A stretch of 64,000 nt of DNA from Chroogloeocystis siderophila 5.2 s.c.1 (GTDB taxonomy: Bacteria > Cyanobacteriota > Cyanobacteriia > Cyanobacteriales > Chroococcidiopsidaceae): the NCBI RefSeq assembly GCF_001904655.1, contig NZ_MRCC01000007.1, forward strand, positions 1 through 64,000, written 5' to 3'. The translations under genes and the position numbers were made by a program. The notes below the pieces were generated by a model, which was given only the letters and a program-made list of their open reading frames with translations, did no database searches and had not been told where the DNA came from. Shown in pieces: positions 46,050-55,486 of the stretch. Position 1 is the stretch's first letter. Every line of letters begins with the position of its first letter.

Positions 46050-47534
46050 ATGTCTTCGGCTTCTGGTCGCTATCAAAGCAAACTCTTCAATTTTATTCAC
46101 CAGCAATCGCGGCGGTTTACACAACAATGCGATCGCGCTTTTCGCCAAATTCAATTTGCCACCAGTTGGATAGCACCAGCCGTCTTGTATCCCTTCTACG
46201 CTCTATTTCAGTCAACACGGAAGCTTAAATTTTCTCCAAAGCCAGCGTCACCACAACTACAAGCACATCAGCCAGAGTCTTCTTTGCATTCCAGCGCAGA
46301 TACGCCAATTCAGCAAGTATTGCAGCTATTTGAAACACCTGCTGAAGAAATGACGCCGATTCAGCCAGATGAGCAACCCCAATCAAATATCTTTGCTTGG
46401 TTCTCGCCGCAAATCATTCACTTAGCCCAACAGACTAAAGAATTATTCCACCCAAATCGCCAAGATACAAAAGTTTCACCTGTAGAGTGGATACCTATTG
46501 CTGCACAACTAAAGAATAATCGACGAGTGATTCGTGGAATTGCGACTGGGCTTGCAAATCGTAACTTAGTCTTAGTCACAACTGAAAATGAAATTCTTGA
46601 TGTTTTTACGCCACAACAGCAGGAACAACTACAAGCCAAGATTGAGGGAGAAGTCGCAACCTACTGGCGCTGTCAGCGTTTAGCGTATGCTTCTCAAATG
46701 TCAACACAACTTAACGGTGAGACAAATCCAAGTAGTTTACTTACTCAAGCAACACCGCTGAATTTACTTGATCGCGTTCTTGCCGAAATCGAATCCCATT
46801 CTTTCGCACTCACTCAATATTGGCAAAATCAATTAAATAGTAGAACTATATTAGCAGATAAAACAAATCAAAACAATATTGAATCGGATAATTCTACAAG
46901 TCAAATACGAATTCAAGCTTTAATTTGGGCAGCAATTGATTTCTTTTTTGGAAATGGTAGTAACACAAAACTAGGAAAAGACACGTCAGCAACAAAATCT
47001 TTGCAATTCTCCAGTACGCAACAAAAAAGAATACCACATCGCCCTGTGTCTCAATTACCTAGTGTTTCATTACCTACCATTGAAGATCCTTGGTTATCGC
47101 TGAGTGACTTATTCAAAGAAGTAGAATCAGAAGCCCAAGTACAAACAATAGCATTTACACAAACATCAAATAAAGTTCTTCCTGAGAATAAAACAAGTGA
47201 TTCTCTCCGCAGAAAATTAATCAACGGTTGGCAAAGATTCAAGCCAAAAATAAATGCAGTGACTGCGTTAGTAAAACTAAGACGAACAAGCGCGATCGCT
47301 TCTGTAACTTCTGAACCATCACCGCCAACTAATCCCGCACAAATTAACCCTACTTCTGAGTGGATCGATGTTTCGGCGATCGCTGTGGGTTATGTTAAAC
47401 ATCCTTTAGAGCAAGTCCTCGAATGGTTAGACCGCGCTATGCTATGGCTAGAAAAATTGTTATTCAAATTTTGGCAGTGGTTGCAGCGATTTGATATCAG
47501 AAAGAAGGCTCAAAGGTCAGAGATCAAGTACTGA
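46050..47534 (+). CDS. Unrecognised 494-residue protein
   Basis: 494 residues, ATG at 46050, divergent to the mannosidase. The N-terminus (SGRYQSKLFNFIHQQSRRFTQ) is basic and amphipathic. The part around 155-220 (RVIRGIATGLANRNLVLVTT) looks like a folded globular core; the rest is Ser/Thr/Gln-rich linker, with a final amphipathic, Trp/Leu-rich segment (DRAMLWLEKLLFKFWQWLQ) near 465-485 that may bind membranes. No enzymatic motif is visible. The last nine residues (KKAQRSEIKY) fall in a GGTCAGAGATCA repeat that also supplies the stop. I give no function. Confidence 0.75.
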   Translation: MSSASGRYQSKLFNFIHQQSRRFTQQCDRAFRQIQFATSWIAPAVLYPFYALFQSTRKLKFSPKPASPQLQAHQPESSLHSSADTPIQQVLQLFETPAEEMTPIQPDEQPQSNIFAWFSPQIIHLAQQTKELFHPNRQDTKVSPVEWIPIAAQLKNNRRVIRGIATGLANRNLVLVTTENEILDVFTPQQQEQLQAKIEGEVATYWRCQRLAYASQMSTQLNGETNPSSLLTQATPLNLLDRVLAEIESHSFALTQYWQNQLNSRTILADKTNQNNIESDNSTSQIRIQALIWAAIDFFFGNGSNTKLGKDTSATKSLQFSSTQQKRIPHRPVSQLPSVSLPTIEDPWLSLSDLFKEVESEAQVQTIAFTQTSNKVLPENKTSDSLRRKLINGWQRFKPKINAVTALVKLRRTSAIASVTSEPSPPTNPAQINPTSEWIDVSAIAVGYVKHPLEQVLEWLDRAMLWLEKLLFKFWQWLQRFDIRKKAQRSEIKY

Positions 47535-47580
47535 ACATTTTGGTGTCTCTAAATTCTCTCATCTGACTCCTGACCTCTTT
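47511..47580. repeat. Inverted pair of GGTCAGAGATCAGG repeats
   Basis: CAAAGGTCAGAGATCAAG (47511-47528) covers the end and stop of the 494-residue gene. ACTCCTGACCTC on the other orientation (about 47565-47578) lies at the end of the antiporter gene. The two could fold together as a crude terminator between convergent genes. Confidence 0.6.
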
Positions 47581-47584
47581 TAAT

Positions 47585-49201
47585 TTAGCTATCGACTGTA
47601 ATAACCGGAATCGGACTCATTTCTAAAACGGCTTGTGAGACAGAACCAAGAATGACTTCTTCCCAAGTGCGGTGTCCCCGTTTACCGATAACAATATCTG
47701 TGACTTGACGTGCTTCGGCGACTTGAACGATCGCTTCTGGAACCGCACCAGATTGCGTGAGAAACTCATAGCGAATATCTGCAAGAAGTTGATTTGCTTT
47801 GCTTTTTAGTTCATCTAAGGCACGTTTATCTCCTAAGTTATCAACGTACAACACAATTACTTCACCGTTGCTGCGTCGTGATAAATCAGCCGCTTTGCGG
47901 AGGACTTGAATTGCCAGTGGAGAAGTATCTATTGCAGCTAAAAACACCGGACGACCTGTAACCGCAACTTTGGTCGGATCGACTTCGCCTTTTTCTAAAA
48001 GTTTGGGTGCGAACACTTGCGTTGCCCATGCACCAATGGGAGCCGTTGTCAAGATCGAAAGCGCGGCGATCGCCAAAATTATTTCGCCACCTTCAATTCC
48101 TGCGGCTAAAGGTAATGCACCAATTGCGGCTTGTACTGTCGCCTTTGCCATATTTCCTGGAAGTAAGAACACCTTTTCTTTCCAAGTCCAGTTACTGCCT
48201 AAGGTAGAGAAATACCAACCAATTCCACGACCAATAACTAAACTAAGTGTTAAAAGTAACAACCCAGGTAGCAAGATATTTCCTAACACCTGAAGCTGAA
48301 TAGTTGCTCCTAGTAATACAAATAAGACAATCTCTGCTATTGTCCACAATATGTCAAATCCACCGCGAATCAAACGTGCTAGGGGTGCATCAAATTCAAT
48401 TAAAAAGAACCCCATTGCCATCACAGCAAGATAACCAGAATAGTAGGGAAAGACTTCCGTAAAAAGCACAAGAAATAATGCTGCACCTGCTGCAATAATC
48501 ATGTCTTGAACAATATTGCGCGTCCAGTTTTGTTTAACCAGTACTAGCACCAATAAGCGAGCAAAAAGAAAACCTGCTGCTAGTCCTAAAACAATTTCTA
48601 GAACTACCTGAAACGGTAAAAGTTGTAAAGGAGTTAATGTAATAATCCCAAAAAGTGTGATTGCTTCCTCTCCCTGCTGCCCTAAAAAGTTAAGTAATAA
48701 GCTAAATACGAGCAAAAGTAAAACATCAGACAGCGCACTTCCGGTCAAGATTGCATCGGGTATTCCTTTAGCGACTCCCCAACCCAAGCTTTTCAGCCGC
48801 AACATTCCTGGTACAATAACTGCGGGTGATTCGGCTCCGACAACACAGCCTAACAGTAAGCCAGTCAAAAAATCAAAGTTAAATATAAACATCGACAAGA
48901 AAGCAACAACGACTGCTTCTGTTGACGCGGGGAGAAACCCTAATCTTAATGCTACGGTTCCTTGTTGTGCTAGCTTTTCTCGGTCTAACCCTAGTCCTGC
49001 CTTCATCAAGATAATCGTGACTGCAACTAACCGCAAGTCATCAGCTGCACCTATAACTTCAGGACTAATAAAATCTGCGAATTGCGGACCTATGGCAATG
49101 CCAACCAAAATCATACCAATTAGGGGTGGTGCTCCTAATCGTCGGGCAAGTTGTCCCGCAAAAAAGCCCATGAATAAAATCCACAACGCGCTGGCTAACA
49201 C
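47585..49201 (-). CDS. Cation/proton antiporter with fused UspA domain
   Basis: 538 residues from the GTG at 49201, chosen because AAGGAG precedes it by six bases; a TTG at 49216 is also in frame. Residues about 1-380 form 11-12 membrane helices of the CPA2/KefB type (AGQLARRLGAPPLIGMILVG, then GCVVGAESPAVIVPGML). The C-terminal 140 residues are a universal stress domain (RPVFLAAIDTSPLAIQVLRK) ending with the ATP-binding GKRGHRTWEEVILGSVSQ pattern. A fluoride riboswitch lies 90-143 bases upstream, so it is likely made when fluoride rises; it would exchange monovalent cations for protons, and the UspA part may gate it. Confidence 0.92.
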   Translation of the reverse strand: MLASALWILFMGFFAGQLARRLGAPPLIGMILVGIAIGPQFADFISPEVIGAADDLRLVAVTIILMKAGLGLDREKLAQQGTVALRLGFLPASTEAVVVAFLSMFIFNFDFLTGLLLGCVVGAESPAVIVPGMLRLKSLGWGVAKGIPDAILTGSALSDVLLLLVFSLLLNFLGQQGEEAITLFGIITLTPLQLLPFQVVLEIVLGLAAGFLFARLLVLVLVKQNWTRNIVQDMIIAAGAALFLVLFTEVFPYYSGYLAVMAMGFFLIEFDAPLARLIRGGFDILWTIAEIVLFVLLGATIQLQVLGNILLPGLLLLTLSLVIGRGIGWYFSTLGSNWTWKEKVFLLPGNMAKATVQAAIGALPLAAGIEGGEIILAIAALSILTTAPIGAWATQVFAPKLLEKGEVDPTKVAVTGRPVFLAAIDTSPLAIQVLRKAADLSRRSNGEVIVLYVDNLGDKRALDELKSKANQLLADIRYEFLTQSGAVPEAIVQVAEARQVTDIVIGKRGHRTWEEVILGSVSQAVLEMSPIPVITVDS

Positions 49202-49234
49202 TTCTTTCTCCTTCAAAAAAATACAACGATGATG

Positions 49235-49344
49235 TTGCCAGGAGTAAGAGAAGCGTTAACAGCAGTAGCCCTACCCTCTGGCAAGCCAGACTAGTAGGAG
49301 CCATCAGCCTGATCAATAGGCGGTTAGGGTGAGCTCCATCACCC
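49235..49344 (-). promoter_or_regulatory. Fluoride riboswitch (crcB motif) and its expression platform
   Basis: The aptamer spans 49291-49344. On the minus strand it reads GGGTGATGGAGCTCACCC, then TAACC, GCCTATTGATCAGGC and TGATGGCTCCTACTAG. P1 is GGGTGA/TCACCC and the second stem GCCT/AGGC. The loop GGAGC (49337-49333) pairs with GCTCC (49301-49297) as the known pseudoknot. These match the crcB-motif consensus closely. Downstream, CCTAC can pair with GTAGG (blocking the pseudoknot), and TTGCCAG can pair either within TCTGGCTTGCCAGA or with CTGGCAA (49241-49235), as expected of an expression platform. The ORF on the minus strand that crosses this region is spurious. Confidence 0.93.
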
Positions 49345-49385
49345 AGTTCAGAAGCAAGAATAACACAATTTTGTTCGCACTTCAC

Positions 49386-51629
49386 CTAAAACGGCGATCG
49401 CACGTCAGAACCTGAGAAAGGATCTGTACCACCTACCCAGTTAAAATCACTGATTCTCAAAGTCAGCGAACCCAACTCTAATGCTGGATTATAGCGAAGG
49501 ACAACGCCATAAGTACGGCGACTGTATTCGAGAAAATAGTCAGTACTCAGTTCTTGACCTGTATCGACATTAATCGAAGTCTGCACGCCAAGGCGAAACG
49601 GTCCATAAATTTGCTGCGTGATTCCGGCGGACAAAATTCGCGTATCAGCGGTGCGATCAAATAAAAACGGCGATGAACCGCCCAAGAGCCCTTGAGAATA
49701 CGCAAGATTAAAGCCGGTATAGTCTAAATACGGTCGCGAGAAATTACCAAACTGCCCTTGAATGCCAATTGTTCCGGTTAACAAGGTTTGTTGGTCGCCA
49801 TTACTATAAAAACTCGCATCACCGCGCACGCCACCGTATACTTGCACGTAAGGAACGATCGGCGTAGGTGTATAACGTAATCCTTGGGTTGCGGTTGCGG
49901 GTAAAGGAGTTCCTTGCCAAAGCAAGAATCCACGACTGAGTGCTGCACTACCTTGCAAGCGACCTAATGATATGCGATTGTTGTTCCGATCCGGTTCGAG
50001 TAAATCAATGCGATCGCTATCAGCAGTAATATATTGCGCCCCCGCTTGATAGCTAAGATTAAATCCAGTGTCTCCGATGGGAATGACTGGCGAAGTCACA
50101 ATTCCACCGATACTACTACGTACTGTCTGATAGCCCAACGAACCGTTATACAAGCGATCGCGATAACTATACTCTACGGTTAAGCCATGCGGTCGTTCCA
50201 GAAGATTCACGGGGGTTCGCAGCCGCAAACTAGCGCGTAAGTTGTCTGCAATATCCGTGAATCCTGGAAGTACTGCTAAGCCTGTCAGCGTTGTTTGTGG
50301 TCCTAAAGTCGCATCTAAGCTACCGCGTACGCCAAAGAGATCGGGGCTAAAAATATTACCGCCGCTTTCGGTTATCGCTTGTTGCACAAAAACCTGTGGT
50401 GTGACACTAACGCGCACTGCTTCGCTATCAATAACATTGAAACTGCGTTCAACAAATAGTCCCCCGCGATCCTCGCTATCGTAACCCAAGTTAACTAATC
50501 CTGGCGTCACTTGCCGTTGGCGGCGGTCAATCACTTGTTCGTTGCGCGGAATTGGGATAGAGAAACCTTGGTCAAAAACTAAGCGTTGTCCGGTTGTTCT
50601 AATGCGATCGCGTGAGGGTGTCTCGCGTGTCAATGTTACTGTATCCGCGCGTAACTCTAACTCTGGAGGCGAGAACGGATCGTTGGTGATGCTAACATTT
50701 GTTGCTTGCCAACCTTGAGGATCGAAGTTAATTGTGTCTGCTTCAACGCGCAAGCGGCGGATCTCGCCTCCTTGTTGTGGTAAAGGTACGCCACCAAATC
50801 CACGATCTGAACCTGCGGTAATTCCTACACCACCAGGGCTTGTGACTTGTTGTAGCGGTTGATTGGCGGTGATGCGATCGCTGAGTGGTCGTGGCGCGAT
50901 TCCCCCAGCGGTGACATCTGTCGGTAAACTTGGTGTAAAATCTGCTCTGGCGGTGGGAATAAAAACTTCGCCACTCGCATTCAGTACATTTCCTGTATCT
51001 TGAACCAAGTTGTAGGTAAAGCGATCGCCGCGTATCACTTGTTGTCCGCGTGTCAGTGCAACATTTCCTTCGCCGACGCCGATGAGATTTTCTAAATTCA
51101 CCTGAAGGCGATCCGCATCTAACACCGTGCCATCATACCGCAGCAAAACATCACCTTCTGCTGTGACAATCTGCCGCTGAGCGTCGTATTCTTGATAATT
51201 TGAATTCAACTCGATGATGCGATCGCCACCTGTTGATGCTGGTGCAGGTTGACTTGGTGCCGGCAGTGGCGTTTGCACTGGTTCTGGTGCTGCTGGCGCT
51301 GGTGCACTAAAATCTAGTGTTCTTAAGTTATTATTACTATTTTCTGGTGCTTGAGCAATTGTCTCACTGGCAAATTTTTTTAACTTCGCGATCATGTGAT
51401 CACGATTTTCAACGTCACTAACTGGTAACGGTGGAATTGAACTAGAGGAAGCTTCTGGCGCAGTATTATTTTGCTCAACTCGATAGCCAATCGAAACAGC
51501 ACCGCCCAAAAGTGTAGCGTCTTTGGCTGCGGCTAATTGCGATCGCACCGATGATGAAGTTGAAGAAATTGCCGTAGACGACAAATGGACAACATGATGC
51601 GGTTCAGGGGGCGGTGCTGCGTGAGTCAT
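49386..51629 (-). CDS. LptD-like outer-membrane assembly protein (DUF3769)
   Basis: 747 residues. An N-terminal low-complexity region with no clear signal peptide, then an OstA-like domain near 155-245 (IIELNSNYQEYDAQRQIVTAEGDVLLRYDG ... IGVGEGNVALTRGQQVIRGDRF) and a beta-barrel-like C-terminal half with many alternating polar/hydrophobic strands, ending TLRISDFNWVGGTD. DUF3769 is the cyanobacterial relative of LptD, which inserts lipopolysaccharide in the outer membrane. psbI lies upstream on the same strand by 122 bases. The fluoride riboswitch starts 42 bases after its stop. Confidence 0.9.
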   Translation of the reverse strand: MTHAAPPPEPHHVVHLSSTAISSTSSSVRSQLAAAKDATLLGGAVSIGYRVEQNNTAPEASSSSIPPLPVSDVENRDHMIAKLKKFASETIAQAPENSNNNLRTLDFSAPAPAAPEPVQTPLPAPSQPAPASTGGDRIIELNSNYQEYDAQRQIVTAEGDVLLRYDGTVLDADRLQVNLENLIGVGEGNVALTRGQQVIRGDRFTYNLVQDTGNVLNASGEVFIPTARADFTPSLPTDVTAGGIAPRPLSDRITANQPLQQVTSPGGVGITAGSDRGFGGVPLPQQGGEIRRLRVEADTINFDPQGWQATNVSITNDPFSPPELELRADTVTLTRETPSRDRIRTTGQRLVFDQGFSIPIPRNEQVIDRRQRQVTPGLVNLGYDSEDRGGLFVERSFNVIDSEAVRVSVTPQVFVQQAITESGGNIFSPDLFGVRGSLDATLGPQTTLTGLAVLPGFTDIADNLRASLRLRTPVNLLERPHGLTVEYSYRDRLYNGSLGYQTVRSSIGGIVTSPVIPIGDTGFNLSYQAGAQYITADSDRIDLLEPDRNNNRISLGRLQGSAALSRGFLLWQGTPLPATATQGLRYTPTPIVPYVQVYGGVRGDASFYSNGDQQTLLTGTIGIQGQFGNFSRPYLDYTGFNLAYSQGLLGGSSPFLFDRTADTRILSAGITQQIYGPFRLGVQTSINVDTGQELSTDYFLEYSRRTYGVVLRYNPALELGSLTLRISDFNWVGGTDPFSGSDVRSPF

Positions 51630-51750
51630 ATTTGAGTCAAAATAAGCAAACAGACAGCCCAGTGCATAACCTCAAGCGCACTTTTAACCCGTCAGCATTA
51701 AATAAATTCAACTGAACTTGTGCCTTTGAGTCTACGGCATCTTGTTGTGG

Positions 51751-51867
51751 TTATTCGAGATCCCGCCGACCAGGGTTACGTGCTGGGTCATTGGACAAAA
51801 AGCCAAAGACAAATATACCAACGAAGAAGGTAACAACTATATAGACAACAATTTTAAGAGTCAACAT
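51751..51867 (-). CDS. psbI: Photosystem II reaction centre protein PsbI
   Basis: 38 residues, read directly from the sequence: [20 protein letters not shown] and [18 protein letters not shown]. It matches PsbI in length and sequence, with one membrane helix (about 4-24) and the conserved DPARNPGR tail. It helps stabilise the D1/D2 core of photosystem II. GGAG lies a few bases before the ATG. The LptD-like gene follows on the same strand, 122 bases away, so they may share a transcript. Confidence 0.97.
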   Translation of the reverse strand: MLTLKIVVYIVVTFFVGIFVFGFLSNDPARNPGRRDLE

Positions 51868-52019
51868 AAAACTATCTCCAAGTATGAGAAGCTAAAGGAA
51901 ACTGCAATGCGCAGATAGTCCTTTTCATCATACCCAAATGTCGTCCCTTTTTTTGGTTGATATTGTTTGACTACCTGCAAATTCTGACGTGAGTTTGATG
52001 TTAAGGTTTCACTATAGCA

Positions 52020-52038
52020 GGGGTCAGAGGTTAGGGTT
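52020..52038. repeat. GGTCAGAGATCAGG-family repeat upstream of glucan phosphorylase
   Basis: GGGGTCAGAGGTTAGGGTT, about 105 bases before the phosphorylase ATG. It is a shorter copy of the dispersed family. Confidence 0.55.
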
Positions 52039-52143
52039 AAACGATTGCGATCGCTTTATCCTCGGTAAAGTATTTATCGTTGCCAACTTGCGGCAGAAGT
52101 AGTTAAACAATTTTTTAATAACCAAATACATATCTGCTATTTT

Positions 52144-54699
52144 ATGCAACCAATTTACACATTCAACGTCTCGCCAGCTTTGCCGCCTCATTTAGAAAAA
52201 CTGCGGCAGCTTGCCTACAATATTCACTGGGACTGGAACACCGAAGCTAAAGACTTATTCCGCCGCTTAGATTTAGACCTTTGGGAATCGAGTCATCACA
52301 ATCCTGTTTTGATGCTAGGAACCATTAGTCAAACACGGCTGCAAGAAGTTGTGGAAGACGAAGGCTTTCTCGCACAAATGGATCGGGCGGCGCGTCAATT
52401 GGAAGAATATTTGCAAGAAGGAACTTGGTACGAAAGAAATCGAAGCCAGGAATCAGAATGTTATGCGTATTTTTCCGCCGAATTTGGCTTAGTTGATTGC
52501 TTACCAATCTATTCTGGAGGTTTGGGCGTTTTAGCAGGCGATCACCTCAAATCAGCTAGCGATTTAGGATTACCACTCGTAGGAGTTGGGCTACTGTACC
52601 AGCAAGGCTATTTTGCGCAGTATCTTAACCCTGATGGCTGGCAACAAGAACGTTACCCGATTAATGACTTCTATAACATGCCGCTGCATTTAGAGCGTCA
52701 TCCTGATGGTTCAGAGTTACGCATTGCGGTTCCTTATCCTGGACGTACCGTTTACGCGAGAGTATGGCGCGTGCAAGTAGGGAGGGTACCGCTTTACTTA
52801 CTCGATACCAATATTGAACCCAATAACCCTTACGACCACGACATCACCGACCAGTTATACGGTGGTGACATCGATATGCGCATCCACCAAGAAATTATGC
52901 TGGGAATTGGTGGGGTGTTGATGCTTAAGGCATTGGGTCATAAAGTGACAGCGTACCATATGAACGAAGGTCACTCGGCTTTTCTCACGTTAGAGCGGAT
53001 TCGTGGCTTAATGCAAGAAGGGCTAGATTATGCCACAGCAAGACAAGTCGTCATTTCGAGTAATATCTTTACTACCCACACTCCTGTACCTGCAGGAATT
53101 GACTTGTTTCCACCCGATAAAATTTTGTATTACTTGGGACATTATGCCGATGAGTTTGGATTATCCAAGGATCAATTTCTGGGGTTGGGACGAGAAAATA
53201 CGGGCGATCTCACTGCGCCCTTTAGTATGGCAGTTTTCGCGCTGAAAATGGCAACGTTTGCGAATGGTGTGTCAAAACTGCATGGTGTCGTATCACGCAA
53301 GATGTTTCAAGGCTTGTGGCGCAATTTACCGGAAGATGAAGTTCCGATTACCGCGATTACGAATGGCGTTCACGCGCGTAGTTGTGTTGCGAAATCAACG
53401 CAAGAATTATATGATCGCTATCTTGGTCCTACTTGGTCATCTGCACCAGCCGATCATCAACTTTGGGAACGTGTTGATGCGATCCCCGATGAAGAACTAT
53501 GGCGCAACCACGAACGCTGTAAGGTAGAAATGATTGTCGCGGTGCGCGAACACTTAGTCAAACATTTACGCGATCGCGGTGCTTCGCCAGCAGAAATTGC
53601 CTCTTCCCAAGAAGTTCTCGACCCCTCAACGCTGACGATTGGTTTCGCACGTCGCTTTGCAACTTATAAGCGCGCAACGCTGTGGATGCGGGACATCGAA
53701 AGGATCAAGCGCATTCTCATGGCAAATAAAGACCGTAAAGTCCAACTTGTTATTGCGGGTAAAGCGCATCCGAAAGATATTCCTGGTAAAGAACTGATCC
53801 GTGATATTAATCACTTTATTCAGGAACATGGTGTAGAAAAGCAAGTTGTCTTTGTGCCTAACTATGACATTCACATCGCCCGTTTACTCGTCGCGGGTTG
53901 CGATGTATGGTTAAATACACCGCGCCGTCCTAGAGAGGCTTCGGGTACAAGTGGAATGAAAGCAGCGATGAACGGATTACTGAACCTTAGTGTCCTTGAT
54001 GGTTGGTGGGATGAAGCTGATTATGTGCGCACAGGCTGGGCAATAGGACACGGTGAATCTTACGACGATCCTCATTATCAAGATGAGGTCGAAGCCAATG
54101 CTGTTTATGAGTTACTCGAAAAAGAAGTTGTCCCTTTGTTCTATAACCGCGATGCTGATGGGCTACCGCGCCAATGGCTTGCCAAGATGAAAGCCGCAAT
54201 TCGTTACAACTGTCCCGTCTTTAATACCGCGCGGATGGTGCGCGATTATGCAACAAAAGCCTATTTCCCCGCAAGCGATCGCTACTATACTTTGAGTGCG
54301 AATCACTACTCTCCTGCACGCGAGTTAGCGCAGTGGAAAGTGAATCTTCTCGATTGCTGGTTTAATATCAAAATTGTCAATATTGATATTGCTGCGAGTT
54401 CGGATGTGCAAGTCAATCAAAATATCTCGGTAAAAGCCCAAATTGACTTGGCTAATCTCTCGCCAGAAGATGTGCAGGTAGAACTTTATCAAGGTGCAGT
54501 TGATGCGAGTGGCGAAATTGTGAACGGAATTGCGCATGAAATGAATTTCCAAGGTCGCGATCAACAAGGCCATAGCATTTATACTGGCACGATTACTTAT
54601 ACAACTTCCGGTTTACAGGGCTTGTCGTTGCGTGTTCTACCCAAGCACGCCTTGCTTTCGAGTCCGTATGAACCTAGGGTGATTATGTGGGCAGGTTAG
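52144..54699 (+). CDS. glgP: Alpha-glucan (glycogen) phosphorylase
   Basis: 851 residues, of the shorter bacterial/archaeal alpha-glucan phosphorylase type (family GT35). It begins MQPIYTFNVSPALPPHLEKL and has the HSAFLTLERIR region, an EVPITAITNGVHA stretch, TIGFARRFATYKRATL and the PLP-binding lysine region EASGTSGMKAAMNGLLNLSV. It removes glucose-1-phosphate from glycogen in the cytosol. The C-terminal 100 residues look like a separate beta-rich domain. It ends inside the convergent DUF429 gene (17-base overlap). No other glycogen gene is nearby. Confidence 0.94.
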   Translation: MQPIYTFNVSPALPPHLEKLRQLAYNIHWDWNTEAKDLFRRLDLDLWESSHHNPVLMLGTISQTRLQEVVEDEGFLAQMDRAARQLEEYLQEGTWYERNRSQESECYAYFSAEFGLVDCLPIYSGGLGVLAGDHLKSASDLGLPLVGVGLLYQQGYFAQYLNPDGWQQERYPINDFYNMPLHLERHPDGSELRIAVPYPGRTVYARVWRVQVGRVPLYLLDTNIEPNNPYDHDITDQLYGGDIDMRIHQEIMLGIGGVLMLKALGHKVTAYHMNEGHSAFLTLERIRGLMQEGLDYATARQVVISSNIFTTHTPVPAGIDLFPPDKILYYLGHYADEFGLSKDQFLGLGRENTGDLTAPFSMAVFALKMATFANGVSKLHGVVSRKMFQGLWRNLPEDEVPITAITNGVHARSCVAKSTQELYDRYLGPTWSSAPADHQLWERVDAIPDEELWRNHERCKVEMIVAVREHLVKHLRDRGASPAEIASSQEVLDPSTLTIGFARRFATYKRATLWMRDIERIKRILMANKDRKVQLVIAGKAHPKDIPGKELIRDINHFIQEHGVEKQVVFVPNYDIHIARLLVAGCDVWLNTPRRPREASGTSGMKAAMNGLLNLSVLDGWWDEADYVRTGWAIGHGESYDDPHYQDEVEANAVYELLEKEVVPLFYNRDADGLPRQWLAKMKAAIRYNCPVFNTARMVRDYATKAYFPASDRYYTLSANHYSPARELAQWKVNLLDCWFNIKIVNIDIAASSDVQVNQNISVKAQIDLANLSPEDVQVELYQGAVDASGEIVNGIAHEMNFQGRDQQGHSIYTGTITYTTSGLQGLSLRVLPKHALLSSPYEPRVIMWAG

Positions 54700-55435
54700 G
54701 CGTTACTCTCATCGGCACCACAATGTAACCTGTTGTGCGATCGCCGAGTACTAGATTTCGTTCGGTTCCCCAGTACCACCAATAAGCGGCTACATAAGCA
54801 CAGATGAGGCTATCGAGTTTGTCTTCGAGTGCTTTGAGGGCTGCTGTGGTGCTGGGAATTTCTTGGGGAAACGAACCACAGAGGCATAAAGAACACAAAC
54901 AAGGAAATAATGTAGGGAGGGTGGTGAGAATGTGTTGGTGAAGCTTGATGAGTTCTAGACGGCGATCGCTGAGGCGTCCTTTTTTGTATTTGAGGATGCG
55001 GTTGAGGTTGAATAAGTGAACGATCGCCGGATGGGGGAAAACTTCAATTTGGTATCTTCCGAGTTTTTGTGGCTCGATTTGCGGGGCGTGGATGAAGCCT
55101 CTGGCTTCGAGTTCTAAGCCGAAGTTGATCGTACGTTGGGCAAAGGCTAAACTTTGGTTGGCTGGGTAGCATCCTGCGTGGTATTTACCAAAGTATTTGT
55201 GCGTGAGTTTGTCGGGTAAACGCGTTCCTGTCGCGTTGGGGATGATGGTGGGGGCGTCTACGGCTACGATCACCGGTGCGTCGGGTTCTACTTGGGTATC
55301 AATCCAGGTAAAAATATCGGCAATCGCTTCTTTTCGGTCTAAATCTACAAGTTGTAACTTTCGATTTTGCCACTCTAGACAACATAAACCACTCGGTTGC
55401 GATCGCCACCCGAAATCGATTCCTATAAACCTCAT
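54683..55435 (-). CDS. DUF429 family protein
   Basis: 250 residues from MRFIGIDFGWRSQPSGLCCLEW (55435); ATG at 55468 adds 11 unlikely residues. DUF429 proteins share an RNase H-like fold: FIGIDFGW, VAVDAPTIIPNATGTRLPDKL, YQIEVFPHPAIVHLFNL and the late ALEDKLDSLICAYVAAY. Function is unproven; nuclease or Holliday-junction-like activity is a family guess. About 13 residues (CLCSLCLCGSFPQ) are encoded by a repeat (ACGAACCACAGAGGCATAAA, 54871-54890) in mid-protein. It ends inside the phosphorylase gene. The manganese riboswitch starts 52 bases from its start, on the other strand. Confidence 0.85.
   Translation of the reverse strand: MRFIGIDFGWRSQPSGLCCLEWQNRKLQLVDLDRKEAIADIFTWIDTQVEPDAPVIVAVDAPTIIPNATGTRLPDKLTHKYFGKYHAGCYPANQSLAFAQRTINFGLELEARGFIHAPQIEPQKLGRYQIEVFPHPAIVHLFNLNRILKYKKGRLSDRRLELIKLHQHILTTLPTLFPCLCSLCLCGSFPQEIPSTTAALKALEDKLDSLICAYVAAYWWYWGTERNLVLGDRTTGYIVVPMRVTPNLPT
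54868..54907. repeat. Short repeat inside the DUF429 gene
   Basis: GAAACGAACCACAGAGGCAT and AAAGAACACAAACAAGGAA resemble a repeat often seen between cyanobacterial genes. It reads in frame as CLCSLCLCGSF, rich in Cys and Leu, unlike the rest of the protein. Confidence 0.5.
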
Positions 55436-55486
55436 TTTAGTATTTTCTTGAAATCTATCGAAAGACATAGTAGACTAAACCTAGTT

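Noticed and set aside
49065-49385. Minus-strand frame of 106 codons across the antiporter start
   Set aside because: It runs through the fluoride aptamer and into the antiporter gene in another frame. RNA structure and the overlapping gene explain the region.
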